Shown here: piece after piece, positions 10,873 to 22,790 of the stretch | Layout of the letters: each line of letters opens with the position of its first letter | Numbering within the stretch: the stretch's first letter is position 1 | Assembly: GCA_918026815.1 (NCBI GenBank) | Contig: CAKJVC010000019.1 | Coordinates: 1 to 64,000 of the forward strand | DNA: 64,000 bases | DNA from: Chalara sp. BL73 | Taxonomy: Eukaryota; Ascomycota; Leotiomycetes; Helotiales | Direction of reading: 5' to 3' | The notes under the pieces: generated by a model | What the model was told of the DNA's origin: nothing | The model's input: the letters and a program-made list of their open reading frames with translations, nothing else | The model's database searches: none | Made by a program: the position numbers and the translations under genes

Positions 10873-11585
10873 GGCGAGCACGACGGATCCACCTCGTCCT
10901 GATGCTTTGGTTGTTGGTGCCGGATTTGGGTGCATCTATCAATTTAAAAAGCAGCCCTAGGCCATAGATATGGCAGATGATGTAGAGGCACTTGGTACTG
11001 GAGCCATTACCCAGGAGCTATGTCCGAGTAAGTGAGCCTCAACGGTGGCTGTATTTTGCAACTGTTTCTGCTTTAAAAAATACTATTAATTTAAGTAGTA
11101 CGCAATATTTTTGATCAGATGTTCTCGGGACTGAAAGATTTGGAGACATATCTATGGGATAGCTATTATTTACAAGGTCCTGAGATATTAGCATATCTCA
11201 AACATGTAGTTATGAAATACGACTTGCAGAAGCACGTCCAATTCAAAACAGAACTCCTAGCAGCACAATAGAGAGACGCTGAGCGCAGATGGATCACCAC
11301 GCTATAAACGAACGGGATCCTTGAAGTCAAACACCCCACGGCAGGACTTAGTTTACTCCAAGAAATTAATTTTCTAACAACCTCGATAAGTAGGAAGGCG
11401 AAATCTATCACACAGCCGGTGGCCCGACAAAGCGTGAGCCTCAAGTGGGAATCACCGGCAACGGGTCTATGAATGCCCAACCTATAACCGTAATCTCAAT
11501 AGTCGATGAGGTAAATCAGGTGCTGTTCTTTCAACGCAATCTACGATCTAGCGCCTCCGCCGTAATGGCCAGTCTCAACTCGACA
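10873..11585 (+). pseudogene. Baeyer-Villiger (FAD) monooxygenase remnant
   Basis: A flavin monooxygenase of the Baeyer-Villiger type, heavily decayed. Visible in order: DALVVGAGFG (FAD-binding GxGxxG), AIDMADDV, GTWYWSHYPGAMS followed by a GTAAGT donor (about 11030), then GPEILAYLKHVVMKYDLQKH, a TAG where tryptophan is expected (AAQ-W), GEIYHTA, GITGNGS (second dinucleotide-binding GxG) and VLFFQRN. Frames change repeatedly and stops occur, and no downstream part is seen. Clearly non-functional. It fits the run of broken metabolic genes on either side. Confidence 0.65.
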
Positions 11586-11985
11586 CCGAAAATACATTAA
11601 CGGGACATACTAAAAAATCTGGGACCAGGTTTAGAACCGTCTGTTCGCGTATGGTTTTGAAGAAGCCGCGGCTGGCTTTTAGTGTCATGAATCTACTTAC
11701 TTATAAGTAACGCCAATGCCAGCAGACGAAAATAGACTCAAAACCACCCGCTTCATGAGGAGTCCAAATAGTCGCGTCGATAATCCTCCGATCGGTTCCG
11801 CTAATAAACCGATCAACTTTTTGTTGTTTTGCTTAATTTTTTTCCTTCTTGTTTAAATCCTACAAATCTGGGGCCGGGCCTGCTGCTTAAGTAGCTTTTA
11901 CAATGTTTCTTGCTTTTTATTGAGTGCCAAAATAATTGCATAGGCGCGTTTTATATCCCGTTTGGCACGTCCGCTTTCTTGAACG
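11586..11985. other. Intergenic, no gene seen
   Basis: AT-rich spacer after the monooxygenase remnant. Nothing recognised. Confidence 0.4.
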
Positions 11986-11994
11986 TAATTCCGT

Positions 11995-12435
11995 AGTTAA
12001 AATATGGGAATCGATTAAAACGGGCACGAATAGCGTCTCCACAATTACCCACTATTTCCTTTATTCAGGGATTTAAGCGAAACCTGGATATGCGCTTTTC
12101 TATTTTCAGAATTTTGCTATGCTGCTGTACTAAGCGAAATACGCTAAGCCTAATTGTATTTGAAATCGGATTTTTGTTTTTGAAATAAACCGCGTTACCA
12201 AATATATAAAAGTATACATTTAATCGATTTGTTTAATTTAAATCTATTGGATTTCAACAAACTAAATTTTATTTTTAATGGTGGTTGTTTAATATAAGTA
12301 TTATATTGTAAAATTGTACCAAATTGCAACACGAAACTTTCACAAGTTCCGCACCTGCGGAAATAAAAGCGGCATGCCATAATATTTGGTGTGTTGGCGC
12401 TATTCGTGCCCGTTTCAAGCGTACCCAAAATATGG
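11995..12435. repeat. Imperfect inverted repeat, possible decayed DNA element
   Basis: AAACGGGCACGAATAGCG near 12018-12036 is repeated inverted near 12398-12416, with AAAATATGGG outside each copy. The interior is AT-rich and non-coding. Could be a degraded MITE; the ends are not defined. Confidence 0.4.
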
Positions 12436-12698
12436 GTCTAATATGGATGGCTATTTGCACTTCGGGACAGATGGTCCTTAACCTAAATGCATTGGTGGCA
12501 ATGATGATCCGACCGCTGCAATAAACTGAAAGATGGATTTGACATGTACTTGGCGCCTCCCGTGGCCATCACACTGCGGAACCCTGCGATCATGGCCGTA
12601 TTGTTAATCTCAACTGGCTAAGAATATTGACCCAGGCCCCATCATGCTACCTCTCAAAACGTATAACGCCAATAATTGAATTTTGTTAAGTTGGGATA
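12436..12698. other. Intergenic, 3' side of the P450
   Basis: No coding signal recognised. Confidence 0.4.
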
Positions 12699-14312
12699 TT
12701 ACGTTCTGACTACAGGTGTAAGCTTCACCATCAGTGGCGGCTTTTCATACACCAAGTAAAGCTTCTGACCCTTGTTCCAGTCTCTGCTCTCCTCACAAAG
12801 CTCCATATCAAAGTTCCAAATCATTTTCGTTAGGATAACTCTCATTTCCGCATATGCTAGATTTCTTCCTATACAGTTCCTCGGCCCTACGGAAAATGGC
12901 TGTAGAACTTTCCTGTTGTCGTTTTGAATTCTGCATCCCCCGTCCAGCGCTCAGGGATGAAGTCGTAGGGTCGCTTAAAATTGGAACATGAGTGATATGC
13001 GCTCCAGTGATTAACTGCCACAGATGTGTTACCAGGGACGAATCGCCCAGCAATCATACATCCTTCTGGGAGCGTGACCCGTTGGAGGATTGCCGCCGAC
13101 GCCGGGTAGATTCGGAGAGCCTCGTTGAGCACTGCTAGTTCGTAGTTGAGCTTGTTTACGCTAACCATTGTGATATCTGATTCAGTCCTAAAAGCTCCTC
13201 TAATTTCTGCTGTGAGTTTGGAAAGAACTAGTGGATTGGCTAAAAGATAGTATGTTACTCCAGATAGAAGCGTTGCTGTTGTTTCTGAGCCGGAAATGAT
13301 GAGAACCACGGCTGTTGTTGTGAGCTCGTTGAAACTCATGCCCTGGGGAGTATTATAAAGCTTTTGTGCTTGTGACAAGCTGATGAGCATTAGTATTGCA
13401 AGTAGAATAATATAGATGATTAATTATGGCACGTACAAGTCGGGACGGGGGTCTGGTAGCTCCAAGCGCTTTTTGAGCTTTGCTGCAGTAATGTCTCGAT
13501 GCTGGATTTGTATTTTTTTGGCAGACCTTGGCGCGAGGAAGAGTATGATCTTATTGAGTGGGTAGAATTTCACGGCGAGTCCGAGTAAGTTAGCTGCTAC
13601 AAGAAATCTGAAGAAGGTGGAAACCCAGAACTATGAGTGATTAGTACTGTTATGAGAATCATTGGCTTGGGGAAATACGTTGAGCTTGGAATTTTCTAAG
13701 CAGTTGAAAGATTCCCCAAATGTCAGATCACTTATGACATCAAAAGTGGTGAGGTTGTACCATTTGACCATATCGACAGACTGCTCGCAATTCTCATGCA
13801 GCCTCTGTATAAGAAGGTCGAAATATTTTTTCATGATGGGTTCCTGGTCTCTCATCGCTTTTTCAGAGAACCCGGCAGACAAGTTTCGCCTCGAAAAGTA
13901 TAAGCCTCACACAACTATGCATGATCTTGGAAATATTTCCATACCTCATACGTGCATGTTCCTTATCGCTAGGCTCCAGTAACAGGCCGTATGCGCCATT
14001 CGGTGGAGGATTAAATTGACTGGAATCCTTTTTCAGCTGCTCGTTTCGAGGTGCCGGTTTTCCGTAGATATCCTGCCATGCGTCGACGATATATGATAAT
14101 TCGTCAGGAGCTATCCGTATAATGGGCCCATATTGTTCATGTAATTCGGAAATTTTGTACGACAAATTTCCGGTGACTTGGTGGTAGGCATTCGGCAGTC
14201 TGCTGATTGCCCACAGTGGTGGCCCTGGGTAGGCTGAGAGAGGATGAAAGTACACTCGGTAGAAGGCGAAGCAGATGAGGTAAAACAGAAACTGAAGGAA
14301 TATGGTCAGCAA
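12699..14312 (-). pseudogene. Cytochrome P450 monooxygenase, frameshift before heme motif
   Basis: A microsomal fungal P450. N-terminal membrane anchor (FLQFLFYLICFAFYRVYF), proline hinge YPGPPLWA, I-helix SGSETTATLL, ExxR in LNEALRIYP, FIPERW, and heme-ligand motif FSVGPRNCIGRN. Introns restore the fold: 13944-13890 (gives ARMRRNLSAGFSEKAMRD), one of roughly 50 nt ending at about 13619 (opens exon FWVSTFFRFLVAAN), and one starting near 13435. Near 12922-12925 the frame shifts in an AAAA run (one A missing), separating FIPERW from the heme loop. Stop TAA 12701-12699. No in-frame ATG precedes the membrane anchor: the first codons read TTCTTGCTG after a stop, so the start codon is lost or in an unseen exon. 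Substrate unknown. Confidence 0.8.
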
Positions 14313-17145
14313 GAATGCTTCTGGATATTAGCTCTGAAGGCTACAGCATAACACCGTTCATTAGCGGGATTGAGATAATCATCTTTCCCTACTGCCCGCA
14401 AAGGCTCTTACACAAGTGATAATTAAGCCAGGATAGGAAAGCCCACGCGAATCAGCGTCGAATAAAGCCATCATTGAGTGATAATGGAGGGAAAGGCGCG
14501 CGGTTAGACAGAACACGATAAGAAGAACGCAAGTGAGCAAGCAAGTCAATACTGAATGAAGGTGGAGGTAGAGACAACAGCCTAAGTTCGGTACCCGTGG
14601 GAGTGGTGGGAACCGCCTCTGTATATAATACAGAAAGGCAAAGAAAGTATGGTACCAGTCAATTGCGACTACCAGGGCAGTAAGATCTAGCTTATGCAGA
14701 AAACTATTTAAGCGGCCAATTAAAAGGAAAGTGTGGTAGGAATGCCAAGCTATTCTGCTCCCGAGACCCCATAAATTGTGGAGGGGTGCTCTTTCTTTTC
14801 CGCCATGGATTCGATATATACCCGGTTGTTTGTTTCACTGCATGATGTCGGTTTATTCAGACGCTTTTCGTCATCTTGTCTTGGCGTGTCCATAATAGTC
14901 TATAGCGCCTCACTGCTTAGCTTTCCTTAGAAGCCGTAAGCGAGTCCGTAAACGAGAACGAGTATGTGCACGTGGCGCCAATTATATTATTTGTGTTGTG
15001 GGAGGGGTTGCGTCGAAGCTAATGTGCCAACCTTCAATGTAGCTCGTTCCGTGACCGAAACCATAACAAGTCGTATGTATGCTCGGACCTAAGGGTAAAA
15101 ATCTTTGAAGTATTTGCCTCAGCTAATATGGACTGTTTCTCCTGTCACCATTGTCGTAAATCGACCAAAGGTAGTGCGCACATCCTAGGCCTGAGGATGC
15201 TGATTACGGGTGTCGAGGTATCTCTGTTCAGCACACTCGTGACGGGGGCTACGAACGAGTAGGGTCAACAAGCGTACCCGTTAAACGGGGAACTCTACCT
15301 GGAAAGATTAGCGCAACTATAATAATGCGTATCAACATTAAGATACTCAAATTACCTTGGTGGGCGTATGGAAGTCCAGGGGAAAGAATCAAAAGTATAA
15401 AAGGAAAAAGAACAATGCATATCGTAGTCACATATAAATGATTATAGCCGTGAAAGAGTCGCTTCACTTTTTATAATTTGGTGTCGAGTCAGTCCTAACC
15501 TCGAGGAGATCTGTGTTCGCCCACCATGCTTTCCTTAAACAATTATAAGCTGTTTACGCCAAACGAGTCCTAAATATTAATTTGACAGCCTTCGCTGTTG
15601 TCAGCACGATTGAACATATGCCTCAGTTTATTATATTCGGTTGTCTAGCGGGCGATGAGTATGTAGTTCGTATATATGTTGTGAAACGTGGCTTTTTTCA
15701 ATCCTAACGCTGGAATAAGTAGTGGATTAAAACTATATTTAACTTTTAATTGGGTGAAATCGAGTCTAGCAAGTTGTAATAAATCGATTTAGCTGTAAAG
15801 GTTATGCAAAAAACTAACGGTGCCAGAAAGGCTTTTGTATCCGAGAATAATTATGCCTGTATTTGACTAAAAAAGTCACAACCACGATTACAGAGCTGGA
15901 AGAAACGTAAAGCTGGCAATCAAGCCAAACGTTACGAATAGCGAATTTCTCTCTTGTTAAGTGGTTGGAATCGATATTGTTATATGCTCTTATTCCATGC
16001 AATTCTCGATCAGATATTGCTTATCGTAATGCATTTTGTAATGGATGGTGGTGGGTGACGTATCCACAGTGGGCCACAGATGCAGGGCGTAACTGCAAGG
16101 CGTGCATTATTTACATTTGCCGAATGGGCCTAACCAAGATTCGTCGCTGAGAAGTACGCTTGACTAGACAGCAGGTCGAGTGAAATTGCTCCTTAAAGTC
16201 TGAAAATAGGATATAGTAGAATATTTGCAACCAAATCACTAATTGAAAAAGCTGCTATTACTGTCGCTACCCAGGCAACGAATGCCGTTAGGTCAAAAAG
16301 ATGGACAATTAAAGACCAGGTGCCTAAGATGATGGTAATCACTAGCAGATATGCGGCGTAGTACTTTCCAAATCGCCGGGATTAATTTTTTTTTAAAAAA
16401 ACAAAAAAACAAAAGGATACCAGATATACCATGTAAATCTGGTCCAAGTAAGAATAATATAATTAACAGGAACAGTAAACTGTAATTTTGTTCGTCATAA
16501 AGATATACGGGTGGGATACAAACAGCTGGTTATATCACATTAATACCCTAGGCAGTATAAGATTGTAAGGGCAGTAATTATTACATTATGCTATTAACCA
16601 CACTGACAAAAAAACAACGTCCGCCTCCCGATTCCTAACAAGAGAACTAGAGAGGTGGCAGGGGATATCGAGGCACGTGAACACTTTTTTGGGGTTTTCC
16701 CTGAGGTACTCTTGGAGAGCAACTAGCTCTTCCGTGGATGAATAAAAGGTCCAAACAAGGGTTTCCTCCCTTCATTACTTGGCGTTTCATATATTTCTCG
16801 CCCCCCCTCAAGAACACATTCAGATATTCATAATTCTCGTCAGGGATATTAAACAAAAGCCGAATCCGGTGCATAAAATAGATTAAGTTTGCATGGTGTG
16901 CGTTGCCAATTGTTAAATCCAGCGTAATCCTAATTTACTAACAAGTGGGGAAGCATGGAGCAACCGACTGCTGATACAGATCTATGTCATTGTTTGGTGG
17001 AATTTCACTCCAAGTACTAGTTAAGGCGCGATGTTTCTCTAATTAGGCGTTGTCGAATAAATTATTGCCTGTCGTACTGCCAAAATTAAAGTGCTTGGAA
17101 ATAAGAGGAACTAGTGGGGGGGTTTAACATTGACATTTCTTACCT
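14313..17145. other. Long gene-poor stretch
   Basis: About 2.8 kb with no reading frame that I recognise on either strand. It includes a short A/T run at 16385-16420. It should hold promoters for the P450 (left) and AA9 (right). Confidence 0.5.
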
Positions 17146-17152
17146 ATATAAA
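17146..17152 (+). promoter_or_regulatory. Likely TATA box of the AA9 gene
   Basis: TATATAA about 82 bp before the AA9 start codon, leaving a leader of roughly 50 nt. Confidence 0.5.
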
Positions 17153-17233
17153 CATCTACTAAAACTCGACAAAAGGTTATTGCTCTCTAAACCATCGCTC
17201 TCAAGACATACACTGACAGTGGGAACCACCAAT

Positions 17234-17989
17234 ATGAAATTTGGCGCCTCTTTTTTTGCCCTGGTTGGGGTTTTTCTTCCGTCAACCAGCGCCCACTACA
17301 CCTTCAGCCAGCTCGTTGTCAATGGCGCTATTGTCGGTAGTGACTGGCAGTATCTTCGACAGCACCAGCGTAGTTATATGCCCACCAAGGGCGCCGACAT
17401 CCTCTCAAACGACTTCCGCTGCAACTTGGCAGCTGGAAGCGGTGCCAATACTCAGGTCTATGCCATCAAAGCAGGAGACAAAGTTGCTTTAAAACAAGCC
17501 TATGGTGGCACCGGCATGGCGCACCCGGGGCCAACTCAAGTCTACATGTCTCGGGCCCCCAGTGGCAACGTAAAGACCTACGCTGGAGATGGCGACTGGT
17601 TCAAAGTCAAACAGGGCCTTATTTGCACACCCGGTAGCGCAGCATCACTGCAGAATAGCGCTTGGTGCAACTGGTATAAGGATCGCATTGAGTTCACGGT
17701 ACCGAGCAATCTTCCCGCTGGACAATACCTCATCCGCGCCGAACATATCGCCATCCACGGGGCACACGAGGGTAACGCGGAGTTCTACTATGCCTGCGCT
17801 CAGGTAAGCATTGCTTCCGGCAGTGCCTCGTCGGTTCCTGGGCCTACGGTCAAGATCCCCGGTGTTTATAAGACCACCGATGCCGCTATCAACTTCAGCG
17901 TTTGGGGTAGCGCAACATCATACCCTTATATCCCCGGACCCGCGGTTGTTTCTGGGGGCCAAACTGAAGGTAGCAGTTCAGGACGCTAA
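17234..17989 (+). CDS. AA9 lytic polysaccharide monooxygenase (secreted, copper-dependent)
   Basis: Oxidative cleavage of cellulose or related beta-glucans outside the cell. The start at 17234 gives a 20-residue signal peptide (MKFGASFFALVGVFLPSTSA) followed at once by histidine, which as mature residue 1 is half of the copper histidine brace. An in-frame upstream extension would destroy this. The second brace histidine is in GGTGMAHPGP (about mature 77). The conserved core follows: SNDFRCN, GDWFKVKQ, DRIEFTVPSNLPAGQYLIR, AEHIAIHGA, and EFYYACAQ with the axial tyrosine. 251 residues with no carbohydrate-binding module; the C-terminus ends in a Ser/Gly-rich stretch. Single exon, intact, unlike most neighbouring enzyme genes. 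Confidence 0.93.
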   Translation: MKFGASFFALVGVFLPSTSAHYTFSQLVVNGAIVGSDWQYLRQHQRSYMPTKGADILSNDFRCNLAAGSGANTQVYAIKAGDKVALKQAYGGTGMAHPGPTQVYMSRAPSGNVKTYAGDGDWFKVKQGLICTPGSAASLQNSAWCNWYKDRIEFTVPSNLPAGQYLIRAEHIAIHGAHEGNAEFYYACAQVSIASGSASSVPGPTVKIPGVYKTTDAAINFSVWGSATSYPYIPGPAVVSGGQTEGSSSGR

Positions 17990-18389
17990 ATTTCGTGCGA
18001 GCCATCCTGCCTCATCAAGAAATAGGCCCAAAGATGCTATTTCACAACTTTTACCAGTGGGTAGGTGACAAAGCAGAATATAGTTAGGAGCACAGAATAA
18101 ACAGTTCAGAATTTTGCACAGTTCAAGGGCTTATGAGACATGCCATGGAAAGCCCTGTTCTCCTTGCTTTCTTTATAGCCTTCCACAAGTTATAGCGGAA
18201 TCCCTTAATGACTTAGTGAGGAGAAAAACGACATTATTGAGACTTCCTAAAGTTTTCCCTTATGTCAAATGGACTTGGAATAGTGTGGGAGGTGATGGGC
18301 ACTAGTCACATCCGGCTACTCTAGCTTAGGCTTTATCTCTTAGCATAGACAGAAGCTATTATTGTAGGCTACAAGACTCAATGCAGTTA
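17990..18389. other. Intergenic, no gene seen
   Basis: 3' flank of the AA9 gene. No homology recognised on either strand. Confidence 0.4.
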
Positions 18390-18660
18390 TTAGGTATTTA
18401 GATAGCTACCGCTACTCTGAATACACTTCATTCTTGTACTAATCTCTTTCCCCAGCACTCTCGCTGGATTATGGTGTGCTATTATCGCTAATTTCAAGCC
18501 TATATTCTGTAGTAAGTCTAGTAAACAGGCCGAATACCCGTTTGCATGGCTGGTTAGTGTCGGTTCGGCTTGGTTGCCAATGTGTTCTATCCTGTGACCC
18601 CATCTCGTGAGGGAACTAGACAGCCTGAGTCCCTCTGGTCCAGCTCCAATAATCAATAAA
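18390..18660 (-). pseudogene. Fragment of an aromatic-ring FAD monooxygenase
   Basis: About 88 residues with the FAD-binding motif LIIGAGPEGLRLSSSL followed by RWGHRIEHI and HANGYSACLLDLLQNIGLK, the N-terminal pattern of the p-hydroxybenzoate/phenol hydroxylase family. There is no in-frame ATG and no continuation downstream. A family member has 400-600 residues, so this is a truncated leftover. Confidence 0.55.
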
Positions 18661-20000
18661 TGTCAATTGTATCTATGTGTTCAGCTTGGCTAGGCTAGGT
18701 TTCATGCGCACCAACCATAGTTTGGCGGCAATGACTCGCGGTCTATTGAAGCCCAAGAAGCAATTATTCTGTCATGAAGGTGTCTTTTATGCTATAGTAA
18801 GGCAAAATGTTTCGATCACATAGCTGACGTACCGCTGGCATTTAGTTGGGATCTGTAGGCGAAGCGCCTTGGTCCTTGACGATTGGGGATCCGAATCTGG
18901 AAGTTGCATGCCTAGCAGATTGCCGACTCTGATACCCGCATCGACTTCCATTGTCAAACCCCACACTTGCGGTATGGAAACGCCGGCCGAGCAGTGTACT
19001 TCAGGTAGTCTCCCCGCCGTCTCTCATTCATGGCTTATATGCGAAACCCTGAAAATACTATCAAAAGAACGCAAAATTTTATTCCGATTAATTCGCACTT
19101 TTGGCGTAGTTAGTAGTACATACCGTCAAAGAGACCTATTTTGCCCTAGAGAGACACGTTTGCCAAGATTTTAGACAAGAATGTTTCCTTTGTATCATAC
19201 GGGATGCGGCCGGGAAAGTTCGGCAATTTACCCCACAACAAGGACCTGATTACAGTAGCCATTACCACGGGCCTGGCGCGGAATATGTCCTATCATATCA
19301 TATCGCATCGTATAGCCTATTGTACTACCATTTGTTTTAGCCGCTAAACAATCTCCTTTTCCACTTCTCAAAGGCGTACTTCGACAAGCCTTAATTTGGA
19401 AGATGCTGTTTCGTACGGAGTGTTCCTTCCGTCGCTCGTTTCCTAAATGTGGCTCAATGAAGATTTGTTCAGCGCATGGTGTCTGTGAACCTGAACACAC
19501 GCCGAAGCGCCTTTAAGACATAAGAATGGCAACTCTCTCGCATCGCACAGTTGCAGGATATTTACTTATGCCGTTAATGAGCACCCCTAACGCCGTGGTC
19601 CGTCATTTTGGAACATGCCCATGAAGGACAACTGCGGCAAGGCTGTGGATATCAAAGCGGAAGGTATGGCGATCGAGGAAGCCTGACCAGCTATCTAGTA
19701 CTAAGTTCCCCGGATAGAGGATGGAGGTCACAGTAGTTGGAGAGACACCGAAGCCTCCAAGATGACAGGGGTGAACACAAACCTCATGATGTATGTATTA
19801 GAATATACAAATGTAAATATAACTGTTGGTATCACGGGCTTACCTTCCACGGGGCAAAAGGCGCAGCTCTACTTTGTAGGCCACGCTCTTGCTCTTGATG
19901 GATATGGTAATTATTCTTCTAGATTCTACAAAATGGGGGTTGTGCGGACCACGTGACCTGGTGGGTCGTATGTGGATCCGTAAACCCCTACTTCCTACAA
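18661..20000. other. Gene-poor stretch, no confident feature
   Basis: Short open frames on both strands (such as 18869-19174 and 19228-19500) show no recognised domain and no intron pattern. I do not call genes here. Confidence 0.4.
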
Positions 20001-20046
20001 TAACGTCTATCCCTGCGTAGCGAGAATCCCTGTGTGCCGAGAAAAA
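20001..20046 (+). repeat. Terminal-inverted-repeat-like sequence, left copy
   Basis: TAACGTCTATCCCTGCGTAG and onward through GCCGAGAAAAAT. An inverted copy with about six differences lies at 26029-26075. Each outer edge is TA. Confidence 0.6.
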
Positions 20047-20586
20047 TATTTTGTTCAAGGGCACTAAATATTTCCCACGCACAGAATTAGATTTATAGTT
20101 AGTTAGACATGATTCCTTAGTTATTTCTGTTATAAGATTTAGTTTCTAATGGAAAATAATCGACGATTTGGTTATGTCATTGATCATTCCGTCTATAGTA
20201 TCGATTTTCGCTTTTGCCGTACTTTTTTACTATATTACGAACAACAGCTTTTATTTAGTTCTCGGAACTCCAGAACAAAAGCTTTATAATGTCAAAATAT
20301 TATATCAAGCTTTAGATATTCAAAGCATATAGAAACTCCGGTTTCGAGTTTATTCGGAAAATAAAAAAGAGCCAGATAAAAACGCTAAGCGTTTCGCTAA
20401 GTACTTGCAAATTAGCGTGCTAAAATGTTTATATTTACAGCTATACTAAATAATTTTACGTATATTAATACCGACGTCACGTAAAGTGTAGCGTTTTTCT
20501 AGAAGCTTTTACGGAAGCCACGTATGTACTTTCGATGGCGGTACTTTAATCGTTTGTGATGCATCAATATAGATGAATCAGATTTT

Positions 20587-20887
20587 TGTAACAATCGAAG
20601 GCATATGGACTCCTGATCACGTGGCAAGGTACGGACCCAAGATGGGGGAGAGCCCATACGGACCCCCTTCGGACATGACACTCATATCCCTTACGGACCT
20701 AGGTACGACACGGACTCCGGAAGGATATGGAGAGGGATATAAAAGGCGCTTTTTATGTCTACAAGATTATTTCTTTCTCTATGTTTTTTATATCCTTCGT
20801 AGTAGACCTCTTAGAATACTACTATTAGCCTAAGATACGTACTCCCATATACCTCTACTCAGCCTGTAGTGTCCTAGCGTCGTTACA
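20587..20887 (+). mobile_element. Solo LTR with 5-bp target duplication
   Basis: 301 bp starting TGTAAC and ending GTTACA, flanked by ATTTT at 20582-20586 and again at 20888-20892. It carries a TATAAAA box at 20738-20744 in the position expected for an LTR promoter. No internal retrotransposon sequence is attached, so the body was lost by LTR recombination. Confidence 0.8.
20738..20744 (+). promoter_or_regulatory. TATA box in solo LTR
   Basis: TATAAAA within the LTR, followed by a short transcribed-type segment. Confidence 0.4.
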
Positions 20888-20929
20888 ATTTTATTACTAC
20901 CGTAGCACAAATGTTACTATAAAGGACCG

Positions 20930-21290
20930 CGCCAGTGAAGCTCTTGCAGAAAGCCTACTGCCGGGAGAGCTTCGTACATATAAGGCTTTTTTCAAGAATA
21001 AGAACGTATTTTTTTTAACTTTTTATCATCGCGCACAGGAGCGACGCTCGAAAGAAAAGAAAGCCTAGTGTTAACAATACTTTACTTTATTGGAAAAAAT
21101 TGCTTTCGAAAAGTATTTAAAACTAATATCTGACCCCGGAAATCCTGTACGAATAAAGTTTATACTTTCACTAGCCTTTTGTATCGCCCGTCAACGGTCG
21201 AAAACAGATAAAGCGATCAAGCCTCCGAATAAAAACTGGGCCCAAAGTTTTATAAAACGTCATTCGGCCAGCCAGAACTAGCGTCAGAGC
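20930..21290 (+). pseudogene. pogo/Tc5-type transposase N-terminal remnant
   Basis: Reads LLPGELRTYKAFFKNKN with a stop or two, then FEKYLKLISDPGNPVRIKF and PPNKNWAQSFIKRH. This is the paired helix-turn-helix (psq plus CENP-B-type) N-terminus of fungal pogo-like transposases. The DDE domain is absent downstream. It lies about 0.9 kb inside the left inverted-repeat-like sequence at 20001 (0.6 kb without the solo LTR), a plausible position for that element. Confidence 0.6.
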
Positions 21291-21598
21291 CAGACCTAGT
21301 GTCAGAATTGGCTTGGGTAAACCCGCCACAAACATGGACTGCACCCGTTGCGCAGATGTACTAAAATGCAACTTATGGAGGACAACCCTGTGTATTGTTG
21401 CAAGAGGAGTAGAAAGTCATTCCTCTTTTATTTGGTTCGAATTAGATTTGTAAGGCAGAATCGCGCATGCGCTTGATTACCATGCAATAGAGTTAGTCTT
21501 GGTAATATTCATGGCGCAATAGGAGTAATAATGGGTCATCTCGTACCAACCGTCAATGATTAACTCTTTGTATATGTCTTGGGCAGATTTGGGCTCCC
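21291..21598. other. Intergenic between transposase remnant and membrane protein
   Basis: No feature recognised. Confidence 0.4.
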
Positions 21599-22446
21599 TT
21601 ATTTCACTCCTCTCCCAATGTGTCTCGACTCTTCACCCACCTCGCCAGCTTGTGTCCTCCCTTGACTTGTGATTAATAGCGTCTCTTCGTCAATTCTTTC
21701 TGCTGTAGCTTTCCTTCCGGCCTCAATATCGCCCACTGTCTCCCCTCGACAATACATTGTTTTCCACAACGCCTCTCTCTGCAACCTTATAAACTGCCTG
21801 TATCTCCAGTATATATCCGGAAGAAACGTCTTCAAGAGCCAATGCCCAGTTGGTAGAAGTAAAGTAGCACTCCAGATCACTATCGGCATAGTAACCTGGA
21901 GGCTTACTAAAACATTCTGCCAATCGAGGCATATAAAGCATATGATAATGAAGTACGAGTAGCCGTCAACGAGGTCGATGTCTTCCATATGTAGGGAGTT
22001 AAATGTAAATATGCCGAACAAGAAGGAAATGAAGGAAAGGAGGAATAAAGCTGTGCTGAGACAAAGCACGCTATAGAGTGTAATTTCCTGTATTTGCGAC
22101 CATCAGTATACTCTCCTCATCTATAGAGTAATCCGTAGGCTCATATAAAGAAGGACAGAAAAGAAGTAGGGGAATAACGTACAATTAATACAGCATCAAG
22201 ATCTTTAAAGTCTTTACGGACGCCAGTCTTGCAGATATGTAGTGTTTTCGAATTTGCATCGCTGTACGGGGTTTGCAGGGCAAATCCTCTGGGTATACTT
22301 AATGCGAAAATAGGGTCATAATGTGAGATTGCAATCGCGCAGTAGAAGGTTACGATGGCGATAGTGAGTTGGCACAGAAAGGTATGCACTCGAAAATGTC
22401 TTTCTTTAGTTGCGGTAATGACTCTCATCATCTCGTGTTGGGGCAT
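21599..22446 (-). CDS. Hypothetical multi-span membrane protein
   Basis: Start ATG 22446. Exon 1 (22446-22183) and exon 2 (22087-21599) join across a 95-nt intron (GTACGT donor, CTGATGG branch-like site, CAG acceptor) to give DAVLIEITLYSVLCLS with no frame break, about 250 residues. Hydrophobic segments: FLCQLTIAIVTFYCAIAIS, LCLSTALFLLSFISFLFG, a YSYFIIICFICLDW segment and MPIVIWSATLLLPTGHWLL. The cytoplasmic-type tail is charged (RYRQFIRLQREALWK, then Glu/Arg-rich). I recognise no family. It is divergent from the HET gene with 344 bp between the starts, so they may share a promoter region. Intact, unlike many genes nearby. Confidence 0.65.
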
Positions 22447-22790
22447 TTTAGCACGGCTGACCAGACTCGGGACCGAATGGCTGTCGGCTGTAATGATAGC
22501 AAGTTTTAGATACAGTAGAGGGCGAATTAAGTGTCGCGAGTTTTTTAATTATTGATTTGAACGGGCTCCATTTTCAGATATATGTGGCTGTGCATCCCTA
22601 CAGGTTGTAATTGTGCGGTTCAGCGATTCGTCCGAAATTTGCTTGGCACCACATCCCCCCAACTTGTCCTCGACAAGGCTGTCGATGACGTGTTAATGGA
22701 GGCCACCTATACAGTATGTATAACTTTAGTTATATCCGAGTAGAAGCATTTTTCCTCTCCTAGCCAAAGAGGCATATACATGGGGACACT
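22447..22790. promoter_or_regulatory. Shared intergenic region of the divergent membrane protein / HET pair
   Basis: 344 bp between two opposite start codons. Must contain both promoters. No specific operator recognised. Confidence 0.4.

Noticed and set aside
15814..16150. Short overlapping frames on both strands
   Set aside because: No recognised motif, no intron signals, codon content not convincing.
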